Shown: positions 8,607-16,983, counted from the stretch's first letter. The stretch is 36,074 nucleotides of DNA from DASUDX01 sp036275365 (GCA_036275365.1 DASUDX010000022.1:1-36074), one strand, 5' to 3'. Notes: generated from the sequence alone by a model not told the origin. Numbers and translations: made by a program.

Positions 8607-8613
8607 CCCTCGC

Positions 8614-8640
8614 TTGTCCCCCCGGGGCCTCGGGTAAGCT
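8614..8640 (+). promoter_or_regulatory. weak candidate promoter before the LolA-like/RND genes
   Basis: TTGTCC (8614-8619) and TAAGCT (8635-8640) are spaced by 15 bases in the 64-base gap after the cyclase gene. The same TAAGCT hexamer occurs at 5362-5367, upstream of the cyclase. The spacing is short and the match to sigma-70 is modest, so transcription may also read through from the cyclase gene. Confidence 0.25.
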
Positions 8641-8670
8641 GACCGCACTGGGGCATGGCAGGGGATGCAC

Positions 8671-9492
8671 ATGGGGCGCAGTCAGGGGCGGGAGCAGGGC
8701 AGGGCGCTGCGGCGGCTGCGGGCGGGGCTGGGGCTGGCGCTGCTGGCGCTGACGGTGGGGGCGAACGCCACGCCGAAGACCGCCGAGGAGATCGGCCAGT
8801 GCATGCGCACCAATCTGCCGATGACCCTGCAGGTCAAGGAGTTCGAGCTGAAGTCGCTCGACAAGGGTGGCAGCACCCGGGTCATGCAGGGACGGCTCTA
8901 TGCCACCCGCGAGGACAATCTGGTGCGCTCGATGCTGAGCCTGCAGGCTCCGGCCGACATGCGCGGCGCGGCCTACCTGATGCGCGAGGCCAAGACCGCC
9001 AAGGATGACGAGATGTATGTCTACCTGCCGGCGCTCAACAAGACCCGGCGCATCCTCGGCGGCAGCAAGGACAACCCGCTGTTCGGCACCGATATCTCGT
9101 ATGCGGATATCAAGCAGATCAATCACGCCTTCACCGGCGGCGAGGTGACTCTTGAAGGCAGCGAGACCTTCGACGGCCGTCCGGTCTGGCGCCTGTCGAT
9201 GAAGCCGGACCCGGCAGTGCAGTCGCGCTTCGAGCGCATTCATTCCTGGGTGGATCAGGCCAGCTGCGTGGCGCTCAAGGCCGAGTTCATCGAGGCCGAA
9301 CAGGTGCGCAAGCGCTTCCAGGCGGCGGCCAAGAGCCTGGTGCAGACCGGCCCCCACTGGTATCTGAGCGAGGGTCGCATGGACGATCTGCGCCAGAAGA
9401 CCCACACCATCATCCGCATCACCGGCGTGAAGTCGGGCGAGGACCTCGCCGACCGCCTGTTCAACCCGCGCACCTTCTACATCGGCGGCTGA
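8671..9492 (+). CDS. LolA-like outer-membrane lipoprotein-sorting family protein
   Basis: 273 residues with an Arg-rich n-region and a hydrophobic core (LGLALLALTVGANA), so it is exported to the periplasm. The mature part matches the LolA-like family found beside MMPL/RND transporters. A beta-rich stretch reads STRVMQGRLYATRED, then YLMREAK, MYVYLPALNKTRRILGG and PLFGTDISYADIKQ; later parts carry GRPVWRLSMKP and DQASCVALKAEFIE. I start at ATG 8671 because AGGGG lies six bases upstream. The in-frame ATG at 8665 abuts that sequence. Known members have a LolA/LolB-like fold that holds a lipid or acyl chain. By inference it hands a hydrophobic cargo to or from the RND protein encoded four bases downstream. 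Confidence 0.85.
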   Translation: MGRSQGREQGRALRRLRAGLGLALLALTVGANATPKTAEEIGQCMRTNLPMTLQVKEFELKSLDKGGSTRVMQGRLYATREDNLVRSMLSLQAPADMRGAAYLMREAKTAKDDEMYVYLPALNKTRRILGGSKDNPLFGTDISYADIKQINHAFTGGEVTLEGSETFDGRPVWRLSMKPDPAVQSRFERIHSWVDQASCVALKAEFIEAEQVRKRFQAAAKSLVQTGPHWYLSEGRMDDLRQKTHTIIRITGVKSGEDLADRLFNPRTFYIGG

Positions 9493-9496
9493 GCCC

Positions 9497-12223
9497 ATGA
9501 GCGGCTACGCCCGCTTCATCGACTGGCTGAGCCGCCACCCGGCCACGGTGCTGGGGCTCGCCCTGCTGCTGTCGCTGGCGGCAGCCGCGCAGGTGATCGA
9601 TCTCGACACCGGCCGGCCGCGCATCACCATCGATGTCAGCACCGATCGCCTGCTGCCGCCCTCGGACCAGGACCGCCAGGTGTTCGAGCGTGCCCGCGAG
9701 GTGTTTGGCGACGCCGATGCCGTACTGATGGCGGTGGAGTATGAGGCGATCTTCGCCGAGACCACGCTGGCACAGATCGCAGCGCTGACCCGCGCCCTCG
9801 AGCAGCTGCCCGGGGTGGAAGGCGTGTTCTCGCTGGCCACCGCGCCCAATCTGCTGGCCCAGGGCGAGGACCTCGAGGTCAGCAGCTTCACCGAGCAGGC
9901 GGCGGCCGATCCGGCGCGGATTCCGCTGCTGGCCAACGAGCTGGCGGCCAATCCCCTGTACGCCGGCACCCTGGTCAGCGCCGATGGGCGCCGCACCCTG
10001 CTCGCCATCTCGCTGGATGCGGCCGCGCTGGCCGGTGGCGAGCGCGGACCGATCGACCGCTTCCGCGAACTGGCGCAGGCGCAGGGCGCCCGCTCGGTGT
10101 GGATCACCGGCAGCCCGGTGGTACAGGCCGCCACCACCGAGGCGCTGCTCGATTCGCTGGCATTCATCATCCCGACCATCTATGCGCTGATCGTGGTGAT
10201 GCTGTTCCTGGCCTTCCGCTGCCTGCGCTCGACGCTGGCGGTGGTGTTCTGTGCCACCCAGGCGCTGCTGTGGACGGCCGCCGCCGCTGCCGCCCTGGAC
10301 CTGCCGCTGAACCTGGTCACGGTGATCACCCCGCCGCTGGTGATCACCCTGGGGCTGGCCTACGCCATCCATGTGCTCTCCGAGCATTTCAGCAGCGGTG
10401 CCCGCACCCGCGCCGAGCGGGCAGCCCGCAGCCTGGAGGTGATGAGCAACATGACCCCGGCGCTGATGCTCTCCGGCATCACCACCATCGCCGGCTTCCT
10501 CGCGCTGCTGCCCAATGTGCTGCCCTCGATCCGCCAGTTCGCCCTGCTGTCGAGCCTCGGCGTGATGGCGCTGGTGATCAACACCCTGTTCGTCCTGCCG
10601 GCCCTGCTCCATCTGCTGCGCACCGGCAGCCGCGCCCATGAGCGCGGCGAGAAGCTCACCCAGCGCTGGGCCGGCCGGCTGGCCGCCTTCGACATCAAAT
10701 GGCGCAACCAGATCATCGCCGTCGGCCTGATCCTGGTGCCGGTGAATCTCTGGCTCGCCTCCTCGATTCCGGTCGGGGCCGACTACATCGGGGCCTTCCG
10801 GGAACAGGCGCCGGTACGGGTCGAGTACGAGGCGATCAATGCCGAGTTCAACGGCGCCAACCTGGCCTTCGTCTTCATCGACACCTATGTTGATGACGCC
10901 CTGACCGACCCGCGGCTGGTCGCCCAGATCGATCAGCTCCAGGCCTGGCTGCGCAGCCAGCCCGAGGTCGGGGCCACCGCCAGCTATGTCGATCATCTGA
11001 AGCTGCTCAACCAGGGCCTCAACAGCGGCGATCCGGCCTACTTCGGCATTCCCGATGACCCGGCGGCGATCAAGCAGCTGCTGCTGTTCGGTGGCAGCGA
11101 GCAGCTGGAGCGGGCGATCGACGCGCGTTACCGCGCCGCCCTGATCACGGTGCGTCTGAAGGTGCGCGATTCCATCGCCATCGGCGCCTTTGCCGAGCGT
11201 GCCGAGGCGCGCCTGCGCCAGCTGCCGCCGCCGCTCAACGGCAAGCTCACCGGCAGCCCGGTGCTGGCCACCCGCACCGTCAACGAGATCGGCTCGGGGC
11301 AGTGGCAGTCCCTGCTGCTGGCCTCGCTGGCGATCTGGGCGATGCTCGCCTTCATGTTCACCTCGCTGCGCGCCGGGCTGTGGGCGATGCTGCCCAATCT
11401 GGTGCCGGTATCGGTGTACTTCGGCACCCTCTCGCTGCTGGGCATTCCCCTGAATCCCACCAACAGCCTGATCGCCTCGATCGTGCTCGGCATCGCCGTC
11501 GATGACACCGTGCACTATCTCGCCCGCTTCAACCGCCACGCCCGCGCCACCGGCTCGGAAACCGCCGCGGTGCGCTCGGCCCTGGCCGCCACCTTGAAGC
11601 CGGTGACGCTGACCACGGTGGCGCTGTGCAGCGGCCTGCTGGTGTTCACCGGCAGCGAGCTGCTCACCCAGGTGCAGTTCGGCCTGCTGGCCGCCTTCAC
11701 CCTGCTGCTGGCCTGGGTCTCGGAGCTGCTGCTGACGCCGGCACTGGGCTCGCGGCTGCGCATCGTCACCCTCTGGGATCTGCTGCGCCTGGACCTCGGC
11801 CAGAGCCCGCAGCACACCATTCCCCTGTTGTCCGGCTTGTCGCTGCGCCAGGCGCGGGTGTTCGCCCTGATGTCCAAGCTCGAGGCGGTGCCGGCCGGGC
11901 AGCGGGTGATCACCCAGGGTGATCTCGCCCGCGACATGTATGTGGTCGTCGATGGCACTGTCGAGGCCTGGCTGGAGCGCGGCGAGGAGCGCAAGCGCCT
12001 GGCCACCATGACCCGCGGCGCGGTGATGGGCGAGGCCGGCTACTTCGGCCAGCGCCGCACCGCCAATGTCGATGCACTGACCCCGGTGCGCCTGCTGCGC
12101 TTCGACAGCCAGGACCTCGAGCGCCTGCGCCGGCGTTACCCGTCGATCGCCGCCACCATCTTCCGCAATCTCAACCGCATCCAGGCGGAACGGCTGGCGC
12201 GGGCCACCGCGATGCTGCAGTAG
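9497..12223 (+). CDS. RND/MMPL-family transporter fused to a C-terminal cyclic-nucleotide-binding domain
   Basis: 908 residues in the inner membrane. One N-terminal helix (about 14-33) is followed by a periplasmic domain, a bundle of about five helices (about 222-375), a second first-helix equivalent (about 403-425), another periplasmic domain, and a second bundle (about 605-755). This is the duplicated RND plan with no funnel-docking tripartite features. GIAVDDTVHYLARF matches the Asp-containing helix motif of the MMPL/Patched group. Residues about 785-900 form a Crp-like cNMP-binding domain: ITQGDLARDMYVVVDGTVE, then a phosphate-binding cassette with G845-E846 and R854-T855-A856, then the C-helix. 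The ligand-binding Glu and Arg are both kept, so nucleotide binding is plausible. The start is four bases after the LolA-like gene, and greB follows after two bases. The fusion is unusual for the family. I infer cyclic-nucleotide gating. Confidence 0.92.
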   Translation: MSGYARFIDWLSRHPATVLGLALLLSLAAAAQVIDLDTGRPRITIDVSTDRLLPPSDQDRQVFERAREVFGDADAVLMAVEYEAIFAETTLAQIAALTRALEQLPGVEGVFSLATAPNLLAQGEDLEVSSFTEQAAADPARIPLLANELAANPLYAGTLVSADGRRTLLAISLDAAALAGGERGPIDRFRELAQAQGARSVWITGSPVVQAATTEALLDSLAFIIPTIYALIVVMLFLAFRCLRSTLAVVFCATQALLWTAAAAAALDLPLNLVTVITPPLVITLGLAYAIHVLSEHFSSGARTRAERAARSLEVMSNMTPALMLSGITTIAGFLALLPNVLPSIRQFALLSSLGVMALVINTLFVLPALLHLLRTGSRAHERGEKLTQRWAGRLAAFDIKWRNQIIAVGLILVPVNLWLASSIPVGADYIGAFREQAPVRVEYEAINAEFNGANLAFVFIDTYVDDALTDPRLVAQIDQLQAWLRSQPEVGATASYVDHLKLLNQGLNSGDPAYFGIPDDPAAIKQLLLFGGSEQLERAIDARYRAALITVRLKVRDSIAIGAFAERAEARLRQLPPPLNGKLTGSPVLATRTVNEIGSGQWQSLLLASLAIWAMLAFMFTSLRAGLWAMLPNLVPVSVYFGTLSLLGIPLNPTNSLIASIVLGIAVDDTVHYLARFNRHARATGSETAAVRSALAATLKPVTLTTVALCSGLLVFTGSELLTQVQFGLLAAFTLLLAWVSELLLTPALGSRLRIVTLWDLLRLDLGQSPQHTIPLLSGLSLRQARVFALMSKLEAVPAGQRVITQGDLARDMYVVVDGTVEAWLERGEERKRLATMTRGAVMGEAGYFGQRRTANVDALTPVRLLRFDSQDLERLRRRYPSIAATIFRNLNRIQAERLARATAMLQ

Positions 12224-12225
12224 CC

Positions 12226-12774
12226 ATGGCCCGCGGCTGGATGCGTGAGGACGCCGCTGGCGAGGAGGCCGAGGAGGCCGCCGCCGAGCCCAGCGGGGCG
12301 TCGCCCTACATCACCGCCGAGGGCCTGGCCCGGCTGCGGGCCGAGTACGAGCAGCTCTGGGGCCAGCGCCGTCCGGAAGTGGTCCGGGCCCTGGCCGCCG
12401 CCGCCGCCGAGGGTGATCGCTCGGAGAACGCCGAGTACCAGTACCGCAAGAAGGAACTGCGCGAGATCGATCGCCGGGTCCGCTACCTGCAGCGGCGCCT
12501 GCCGCTGCTGCGCGCCGCCGGACAGGCCCCGGCCCCCGAGCGGCGCCATCAGGTGTTCTTCGGCGCCTGGGTGCGGATCGAGGACGCCGACGGCCAGCCG
12601 CGGCGCTATCGCATCGTCGGTCCGGATGAGGCCGAGGCCGCCCAGGGCACCATCAGTGTCGACTCCCCGCTGGCGCGCGCCCTGCTCGGTCGCAGCGAAG
12701 GGGAGGAGGTCAGCGTTCGCCTACCGTCCGGCGAGCAGCTTCTTTACCTCGCCGAGGTCCGTTACGAAGGCTAG
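12226..12774 (+). CDS. greB: transcription elongation factor GreB
   Basis: 182 residues. The coiled-coil hairpin (about 30-98) carries the tip motif GDRSENAEYQY, whose acidic residues coordinate catalytic Mg2+ in the RNA polymerase secondary channel. REIDRRVRYL follows, as in E. coli GreB. The C-terminal FKBP-like domain shows VFFGAWVRIED, RIVGPDEA and ISVDSPLARALLG. GreB stimulates transcript cleavage in backtracked complexes. The protein has an acidic extension of about 28 residues before the usual start region (YITAEG); the ATG at 12226 lies two bases after the RND stop. A later start at Met6 is possible. Tight packing suggests co-transcription with the transporter, which may be incidental. 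Confidence 0.94.
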   Translation: MARGWMREDAAGEEAEEAAAEPSGASPYITAEGLARLRAEYEQLWGQRRPEVVRALAAAAAEGDRSENAEYQYRKKELREIDRRVRYLQRRLPLLRAAGQAPAPERRHQVFFGAWVRIEDADGQPRRYRIVGPDEAEAAQGTISVDSPLARALLGRSEGEEVSVRLPSGEQLLYLAEVRYEG

Positions 12775-12853
12775 ACGGCGGGATTTCAGGCCCCATTCAG
12801 TTGCTCTGATTCACGCTCTGCGCGTTTGCTCGTTGCTCGTATCCGGAGTCGCC

Positions 12854-13354
12854 ATGAAAGTCCTGCCCGCCCTGTCGCTGACCCTGCTCCTACTCGCCGG
12901 CTGCGCCACGGTCACTCCCTACCAGCCACTCACCGAGGGCCAGGGCTACGCCGACCAGAAGCTGGAGAACAACCGCTTCCGGGTGCGCTTTGCCGGCAAC
13001 TCGCTGACGCCGCGCGAAACCGTGGAGAACTACCTGCTGTTCCGCGCCGCCGAGCTGACCCTGGACAACGGCTACGACTACTTCGTGTTTGCCGAGCGCG
13101 ATACCGAGGCCGACACCCGCTACACCCAGACCGTCACGGGCGGTTTCGGTGGCTTCGGCTGGGGCTGGTATCCGCGCAGCGCGGTCGGCATCGGCATCGG
13201 CACCAGCGTGCCCTCCACCGAGTACGAGGCCCAGGCCGACATCCTGCTGTTCAAGGGCGAGAAGCCGGCGGAGCAGCCGGGCGCCTACGACGCGCGCCAG
13301 CTGCGCGACAACCTGCAGGCACTGATCGTGCGCCCGCCGCTCAAGGTGCAGTGA
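12854..13354 (+). CDS. lipoprotein of the CC0125/CC1285-like family
   Basis: 166 residues with a lipoprotein signal peptide: MKVLPALSLTLLLLAGC, lipobox LAGC with Cys17. The mature sequence begins with a Pro/Tyr-rich start (TPYQPLTEGQGYADQKLENNRF) and the motif FAGNSLTPRETVENYLLFRAAELT. YDYFVF and a Gly-rich stretch (TGGFGGFGWGWYP) follow, then EAQADILLFKGEKP. This pattern matches widespread small proteobacterial lipoproteins with no known function. The ATG at 12854 has CGGAG at a good distance. A 79-base gap separates it from greB and contains a tandem TTGCTCG heptamer (12826-12839). It is probably its own transcription unit, anchored in the outer membrane. Confidence 0.8.
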   Translation: MKVLPALSLTLLLLAGCATVTPYQPLTEGQGYADQKLENNRFRVRFAGNSLTPRETVENYLLFRAAELTLDNGYDYFVFAERDTEADTRYTQTVTGGFGGFGWGWYPRSAVGIGIGTSVPSTEYEAQADILLFKGEKPAEQPGAYDARQLRDNLQALIVRPPLKVQ

Positions 13355-13356
13355 GC

Positions 13357-13746
13357 TCAGCCGGCCGGTCCGGACGGGGTCTCCACCGGTAGCAGGCCGC
13401 TGAGCGCCTTCCAGCCGCCGGCCACGCTGACCACCCGCCGGTAGCCCATGCGCTGCAGGGCCTCGCCCGCCAGCAGGGAGCGGTAGCCGCCGCCGCAGTA
13501 GAGATAGAGCGGGCGGTCGGGATCGGGGACCTGCTGCTCGATGTCGCGCTCGATCACCCCCTTGCCCAGGTGCACGGCGCCGCGCACATGGCCGGCGGCG
13601 AACTCGGAGGCCTCGCGCACATCCACCAGCAGGGCCTGGGGATCGGCCTGCAGCGCTGCGGCCAGCGCCTCGGCCGGAATCTCGGCCACCCGCCCGCGCA
13701 GCGAGTCGACCAGGGCGAGAAAGCGGGGGCTGTGGGCCTGGGCCAT
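13357..13746 (-). CDS. rhodanese-like domain protein
   Basis: 129 residues forming one rhodanese domain. VDVREASEFAAGHVRGAVHL carries the CH2A-type region and LYLYCGGGYRS the active-site loop, with the catalytic Cys at 84. Rhodaneses carry a persulfide on this Cys and act in sulfur transfer or thiol chemistry. There is no signal peptide, so it is cytoplasmic. The preceding N-terminal helix (PRFLALVDSLRGRVAEI) is typical of a stand-alone type. Its stop is two bases from the convergent lipoprotein stop. It lies 11 bases after the FHA gene on the same strand and is probably co-transcribed with it. The sulfur donor and acceptor are unknown. Confidence 0.88.
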   Translation of the reverse strand: MAQAHSPRFLALVDSLRGRVAEIPAEALAAALQADPQALLVDVREASEFAAGHVRGAVHLGKGVIERDIEQQVPDPDRPLYLYCGGGYRSLLAGEALQRMGYRRVVSVAGGWKALSGLLPVETPSGPAG

Positions 13747-13757
13747 GGGGACTCCGT

Positions 13758-14648
13758 TCAGAGAATGCGGGTGCCGTCGTCGGATTCGCGGGCCAGCTTC
13801 AAGGTCACCGGCCGGCAGCTGTAGCGCAGCACCTCGCCGGTCTGCGCCGAGATCGGCTGGCCGAGGCTGATCGCTCCATCGCCGATCAGTACCGTGCGCT
13901 CATGATGCAGGCGCACCTCGTCGCCGCTGCTGCCGAGCACCCAGCTGCCGTTGCGGCTGTCATCGAGGTAGTAGAAACGGCCGTCCTGCACCTCGATGCG
14001 CCCGTGGACCCGCGAGGCCAGCGGGGCATTCACGGTGATGTTGCAGTCGGCGCCGCGGCCGACGATGGCCGGACAGTCGGCGTGGCGCAGCACCCGGTTG
14101 CGCCCGGCCACCCGCAGCTGCAGCTCGGGGTAGGCCGGCCCGCTGCGTCCGCGCAGGGGCGAGTGGCGGGTGGCGTCATCGCTGGCCTCGCCCTTGGCGG
14201 CGCTGCCGGCGACCATCAGCAGGTTCTCGCTGAGCTTGAGCAGGCCCGGCCGTGGTTCGGGCAGGGCGGCGACGGTCGGGGCCAGCAGACCGATGCCCCC
14301 GGCGGGCAGACGGGTCACCAGCCCGCCGAGCTGGTGAACCCAGCTGCCGCGCAGGCGGTCGCCCTCGCGCTCCACCTCGCCGCTGCCGATCAGCAGGCGG
14401 ATCTCCACCCCGCTGTTGCCGGCCAGCATCTCCTTGCGCAGCCAGTTGGCCCCGGCCAGGGCATTGCCGGCGGAGGGAAACGCCACCAGCAGGTGGCGCG
14501 GCTGGGAGCCGAGCTGCTCGCCGCCGAATCCCGCCAGATGGGTGGACAGCCGCTGCAGCGACTGGATCTCCAGCGGCGGCAGCCCCTGGCGCTCGCGCTC
14601 GGGGTCGGAGAACTCGGCCAGCAGCAGATGGGTCTGTAGGGCACTCAC
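13758..14648 (-). CDS. FHA-domain protein with a degenerate class III cyclase-like N-terminal domain
   Basis: 296 residues from a GTG at 14648, with AAGGA about 10 bases upstream. The C-terminal half (about 190-275) is an FHA domain, with core residues in VGRGADCNITV, SRVHG and DDSRNGSWV, so it should bind phosphothreonine. The N-terminal half (about 5-145) follows the order of a class III cyclase: HLLLAEFSD, HLLVAFPSAGNALAGA, VEIRLLIGSGEVEREGDRLRGSWVHQLGGL, and PAGGIGLL. The metal Asp positions are not kept (AE for AD; no GDG) and the NxxxR pair is missing, so it should be inactive. The relationship is my inference from motif order. It is divergent from the DUF3450/TonB operon and shares its 146-base promoter region. 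A role in phospho-dependent signalling is likely; the partner kinase is not seen here. Confidence 0.8.
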   Translation of the reverse strand: MSALQTHLLLAEFSDPERERQGLPPLEIQSLQRLSTHLAGFGGEQLGSQPRHLLVAFPSAGNALAGANWLRKEMLAGNSGVEIRLLIGSGEVEREGDRLRGSWVHQLGGLVTRLPAGGIGLLAPTVAALPEPRPGLLKLSENLLMVAGSAAKGEASDDATRHSPLRGRSGPAYPELQLRVAGRNRVLRHADCPAIVGRGADCNITVNAPLASRVHGRIEVQDGRFYYLDDSRNGSWVLGSSGDEVRLHHERTVLIGDGAISLGQPISAQTGEVLRYSCRPVTLKLARESDDGTRIL

Positions 14649-14662
14649 AGTGGCGATCGTCC

Positions 14663-14690
14663 TTGTGCCGGGGGACTGCAAGCCTAAGCC
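14663..14690 (+). promoter_or_regulatory. candidate promoter of the TonB2-type operon
   Basis: TTGTGC (14663-14668) and TAAGCC (14685-14690) are separated by 16 bases in the divergent region between the FHA gene and the DUF3450 gene. A start near 14697 would give a leader of about 100 bases. The match is modest and unsupported by other evidence. Confidence 0.3.
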
Positions 14691-14794
14691 GATGCACCGT
14701 GCCGTGCGAGGGTGCCCGGCAGCCGGTAGCATCCGGGCATCGGCGCGGGCCATGTACCTGGCGCCCGGCTGAAACCATCCTGTGCGAACCGGAG

Positions 14795-15559
14795 ATGCGC
14801 TTGTCCAGAATCCTCCTGATCGGAGTCCTCGCCGGACTCTGCCTGCCGATCGGCCCCGCCCGGGCGCAGGATCCGGTCGACCAGGCGATCCAGGCCACCA
14901 TCCAGGCCAACCGGGCCGCCGGCGCCTCGCAGGATCGCATCGATAGCCTCGATGACCAGACCCGTCAGCTGCTCGAGCGCTACCGCAACGCCAGCTGGCA
15001 GGCGCAGCAGCTGGCGGTCTATGCCGATCAGCTCGGCGAGCTCGCCGATGCCCAGGAAGCCGAGCGCGCCTCGCTGCAGCGGCAGATCGCCGAGATGGAG
15101 CGCACCGAGCGCGAGATCCTGCCGCTGATGCTGCGCATGCTCGATGCACTGGACAAGCTGATTGCCGCGGATCTGCCGTTTCTGCAGGCCGAGCGGCGCG
15201 AGCGGGTGGACGCCCTGCGGCGGCTGATGGGCGATCCGGCGGTGGGACTGGGCGAGAAGTTTGCGCGCCTGCTCGAGGCCTACCGCATCGAGGCCGGCTA
15301 CGGCCGCACCCTGGGCGCCGAGCGGGCCGAGGTGGACGGCAAGGCGGTGGAGCTGCTGCGGGTCGGCCGCACCGCGCTCTATGCCCTGAGCCTCGACGGC
15401 CGTGACGCCAGCGTCTACGACCCGGTGCGGCGCCAGTGGCAGCCGCTGGAGCGACGCTACCGCGGCGATCTGCGCCAGGGCCTGAAGATGGCCCGCGAGG
15501 CGATCTCGCCCGATCTGCTCACCCTGCCGGTGCGGGCGGTGGCGGGAGGCCAGCCGTGA
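14795..15559 (+). CDS. DUF3450 family periplasmic protein of a TonB2-type operon
   Basis: 254 residues with a signal peptide (MRLSRILLIGVLAGLCLPIGPARAQ). The mature protein is a long helical coiled coil: RQLLERYRNAS, LQRQIAEMERTEREILPLMLRMLDAL, FLQAERRERVDALRRLM. A C-terminal segment, ALYALSLDGRDASVYDP, is typical of DUF3450. In Vibrio-type TonB2 operons a DUF3450 gene precedes ttpC, and the same order is seen here. The role is unproven; it is probably a periplasmic partner of TtpC. The ATG at 14795 abuts GGAG, so a TTG two codons later (14801), with GGAG six bases upstream, may be the true start. The gene overlaps the next one by a GTGA junction. Confidence 0.87.
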   Translation: MRLSRILLIGVLAGLCLPIGPARAQDPVDQAIQATIQANRAAGASQDRIDSLDDQTRQLLERYRNASWQAQQLAVYADQLGELADAQEAERASLQRQIAEMERTEREILPLMLRMLDALDKLIAADLPFLQAERRERVDALRRLMGDPAVGLGEKFARLLEAYRIEAGYGRTLGAERAEVDGKAVELLRVGRTALYALSLDGRDASVYDPVRRQWQPLERRYRGDLRQGLKMAREAISPDLLTLPVRAVAGGQP

Positions 15560-16983
15560 GCGCCCGTACCCTGCGACCGATGCTGTCCCTGCTGCTGGCG
15601 CTGCTGCCGGCGGCACTGCTGGCCCAGAGCCCGGCCAACCCGCCGGCCAAGCCGTCTGCCAAGCCATCGGCGCGGGCGGCGGCGCCCGCCGCGCCGGCGG
15701 CGGGTCTCGATGCCCTGCTGCAGGAGATCCGCGAGTCCAGCCGCGACTCGGCCCGGCTCAACCAGGAGCGCGAGGCCCGCTTCCTGCGCAACAAGGCCAC
15801 CCAGCAGGCCGAGCTGGCACGGGCCGAGGCCGCCCAGGCCCAGGCCGAGGCGAGGGCGGCCCAGGCGCGCAGCCGCTTCGATGCGGCCCAGGCCGAGATC
15901 GCCCGCCTGCGCGAACAGCTCACGGCGCGGATCGGCGAGTCCGGGCAGGTCTACAGCGCGGTCAAGGAGACCGCCGGGCAGTTCCACGCCGAGGCGGCGG
16001 AATCGCTGGTGACCGCGCAGATGCCGGAGCGCCTGCAGACCCTCAACACCCTCGCCGAAGGCCGCGAGGTGCCGGGCATCAGCGAGATCGAGGCGCTGTG
16101 GTTCCTGCTGGCCGAGGAGATCGCCGAAGGCGGCAAGGTGACCCGGTTCAGCGCCGAGATCGACGACGCCGAAGGGGCCCGCCGCGAGGCCACGGTGACC
16201 CGGGTGGGCCTGTTCAGCGCCTTCACCGGCGGCGAGTACCTGACCCTGCAGGACGATGGCCGGCTGGCGGCGCTGGCGCGCCAGCCACGGGCCTACCAGG
16301 GCCTGGCCGAGGACTTCGAGGCAGCCGGCGGCGAGCTGGCACCAGTGCTGATCGACCCCTCGCGCGGCGAGCTGCTCGATCTCTACACCCTCAAGCCGAC
16401 CCTCGGCGAGCGCATCGATCAGGGTGGCGAGGTCGGTTATCTGATCATCGTCATCGGCGTGCTCGGCACGGTGCTGGCGGTCTACCAGCTGGTCTTCCTC
16501 GCCGCCGAGAGCCGGCGCGTGCGCCGTCAGCTGCAGGACACCCGTCAGCCGCGGCCCGACAACAGCCTCGGCCGGGTGCTGGCCGTGCTCAAGAACGAGA
16601 CCGAAAACGACCCGGAGGTGCTGGAACTGCACCTGTCCGAGGCGGTGCTGCGCGAGACCCCGCGGCTGGAGCGCTTCCAGACTCTGCTGCGGATGATCGT
16701 CGCCGCCGGCCCGCTGCTCGGGCTGCTTGGCACCGTGGTGGGCATGATCATCACCTTCCAGGTGATCACCGAGCAGGGCGCCGGCGATCCGCGGCTGATG
16801 GCCGGCGGCATCTCTCAGGCAATGGTGGCGACGGTGCTGGGTCTGGGCATCGCCATCCCCCTGCTGTTCATCAACTCGATCCTGTCCTCGCGCTCGCGGG
16901 TGCTGACCCAGATCCTCGACGAGCAATGCGCCGGCCTGCTGGCCGAACGCCTGGAGGCGGCGCGGCGCGGAGGCGCCCCATGA
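15556..16983 (+). CDS. ttpC: TtpC-like MotA/TolQ/ExbB proton-channel protein with periplasmic coiled coil
   Basis: 475 residues. The GTG start overlaps the previous stop and has GGGAGG upstream. A signal peptide (about 1-24) and a Pro/Ala-rich linker precede a periplasmic coiled coil (about 50-135). A beta-rich segment follows (REATVTRVGLFSAFTGGEYL). Three helices then form the MotA/TolQ/ExbB domain: about 292-316, 373-402 (GPLLGLLGTVVGMIITF) and 417-442 (GISQAMVATVLGLGIAIPL). These match the ExbB motifs. TtpC is known as the extra ExbB-like component of the Vibrio TonB2 system. It should work with the ExbB and ExbD encoded next to pass proton-motive energy to TonB. Confidence 0.88.
   Translation: MSARTLRPMLSLLLALLPAALLAQSPANPPAKPSAKPSARAAAPAAPAAGLDALLQEIRESSRDSARLNQEREARFLRNKATQQAELARAEAAQAQAEARAAQARSRFDAAQAEIARLREQLTARIGESGQVYSAVKETAGQFHAEAAESLVTAQMPERLQTLNTLAEGREVPGISEIEALWFLLAEEIAEGGKVTRFSAEIDDAEGARREATVTRVGLFSAFTGGEYLTLQDDGRLAALARQPRAYQGLAEDFEAAGGELAPVLIDPSRGELLDLYTLKPTLGERIDQGGEVGYLIIVIGVLGTVLAVYQLVFLAAESRRVRRQLQDTRQPRPDNSLGRVLAVLKNETENDPEVLELHLSEAVLRETPRLERFQTLLRMIVAAGPLLGLLGTVVGMIITFQVITEQGAGDPRLMAGGISQAMVATVLGLGIAIPLLFINSILSSRSRVLTQILDEQCAGLLAERLEAARRGGAP

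Noticed and set aside
5382..8672. Minus-strand frame of 1096 codons over the cyclase gene
   Set aside because: Low-complexity Gln/Arg/Gly-rich sequence without motifs. The plus strand carries the zinc ribbon, cyclase and P-loop motifs; high GC leaves antisense frames open.
9461..11815. Minus-strand frame of 784 codons over the RND gene
   Set aside because: Antisense shadow. No hydrophobic segments or motifs, and it overlaps a clear membrane transporter.
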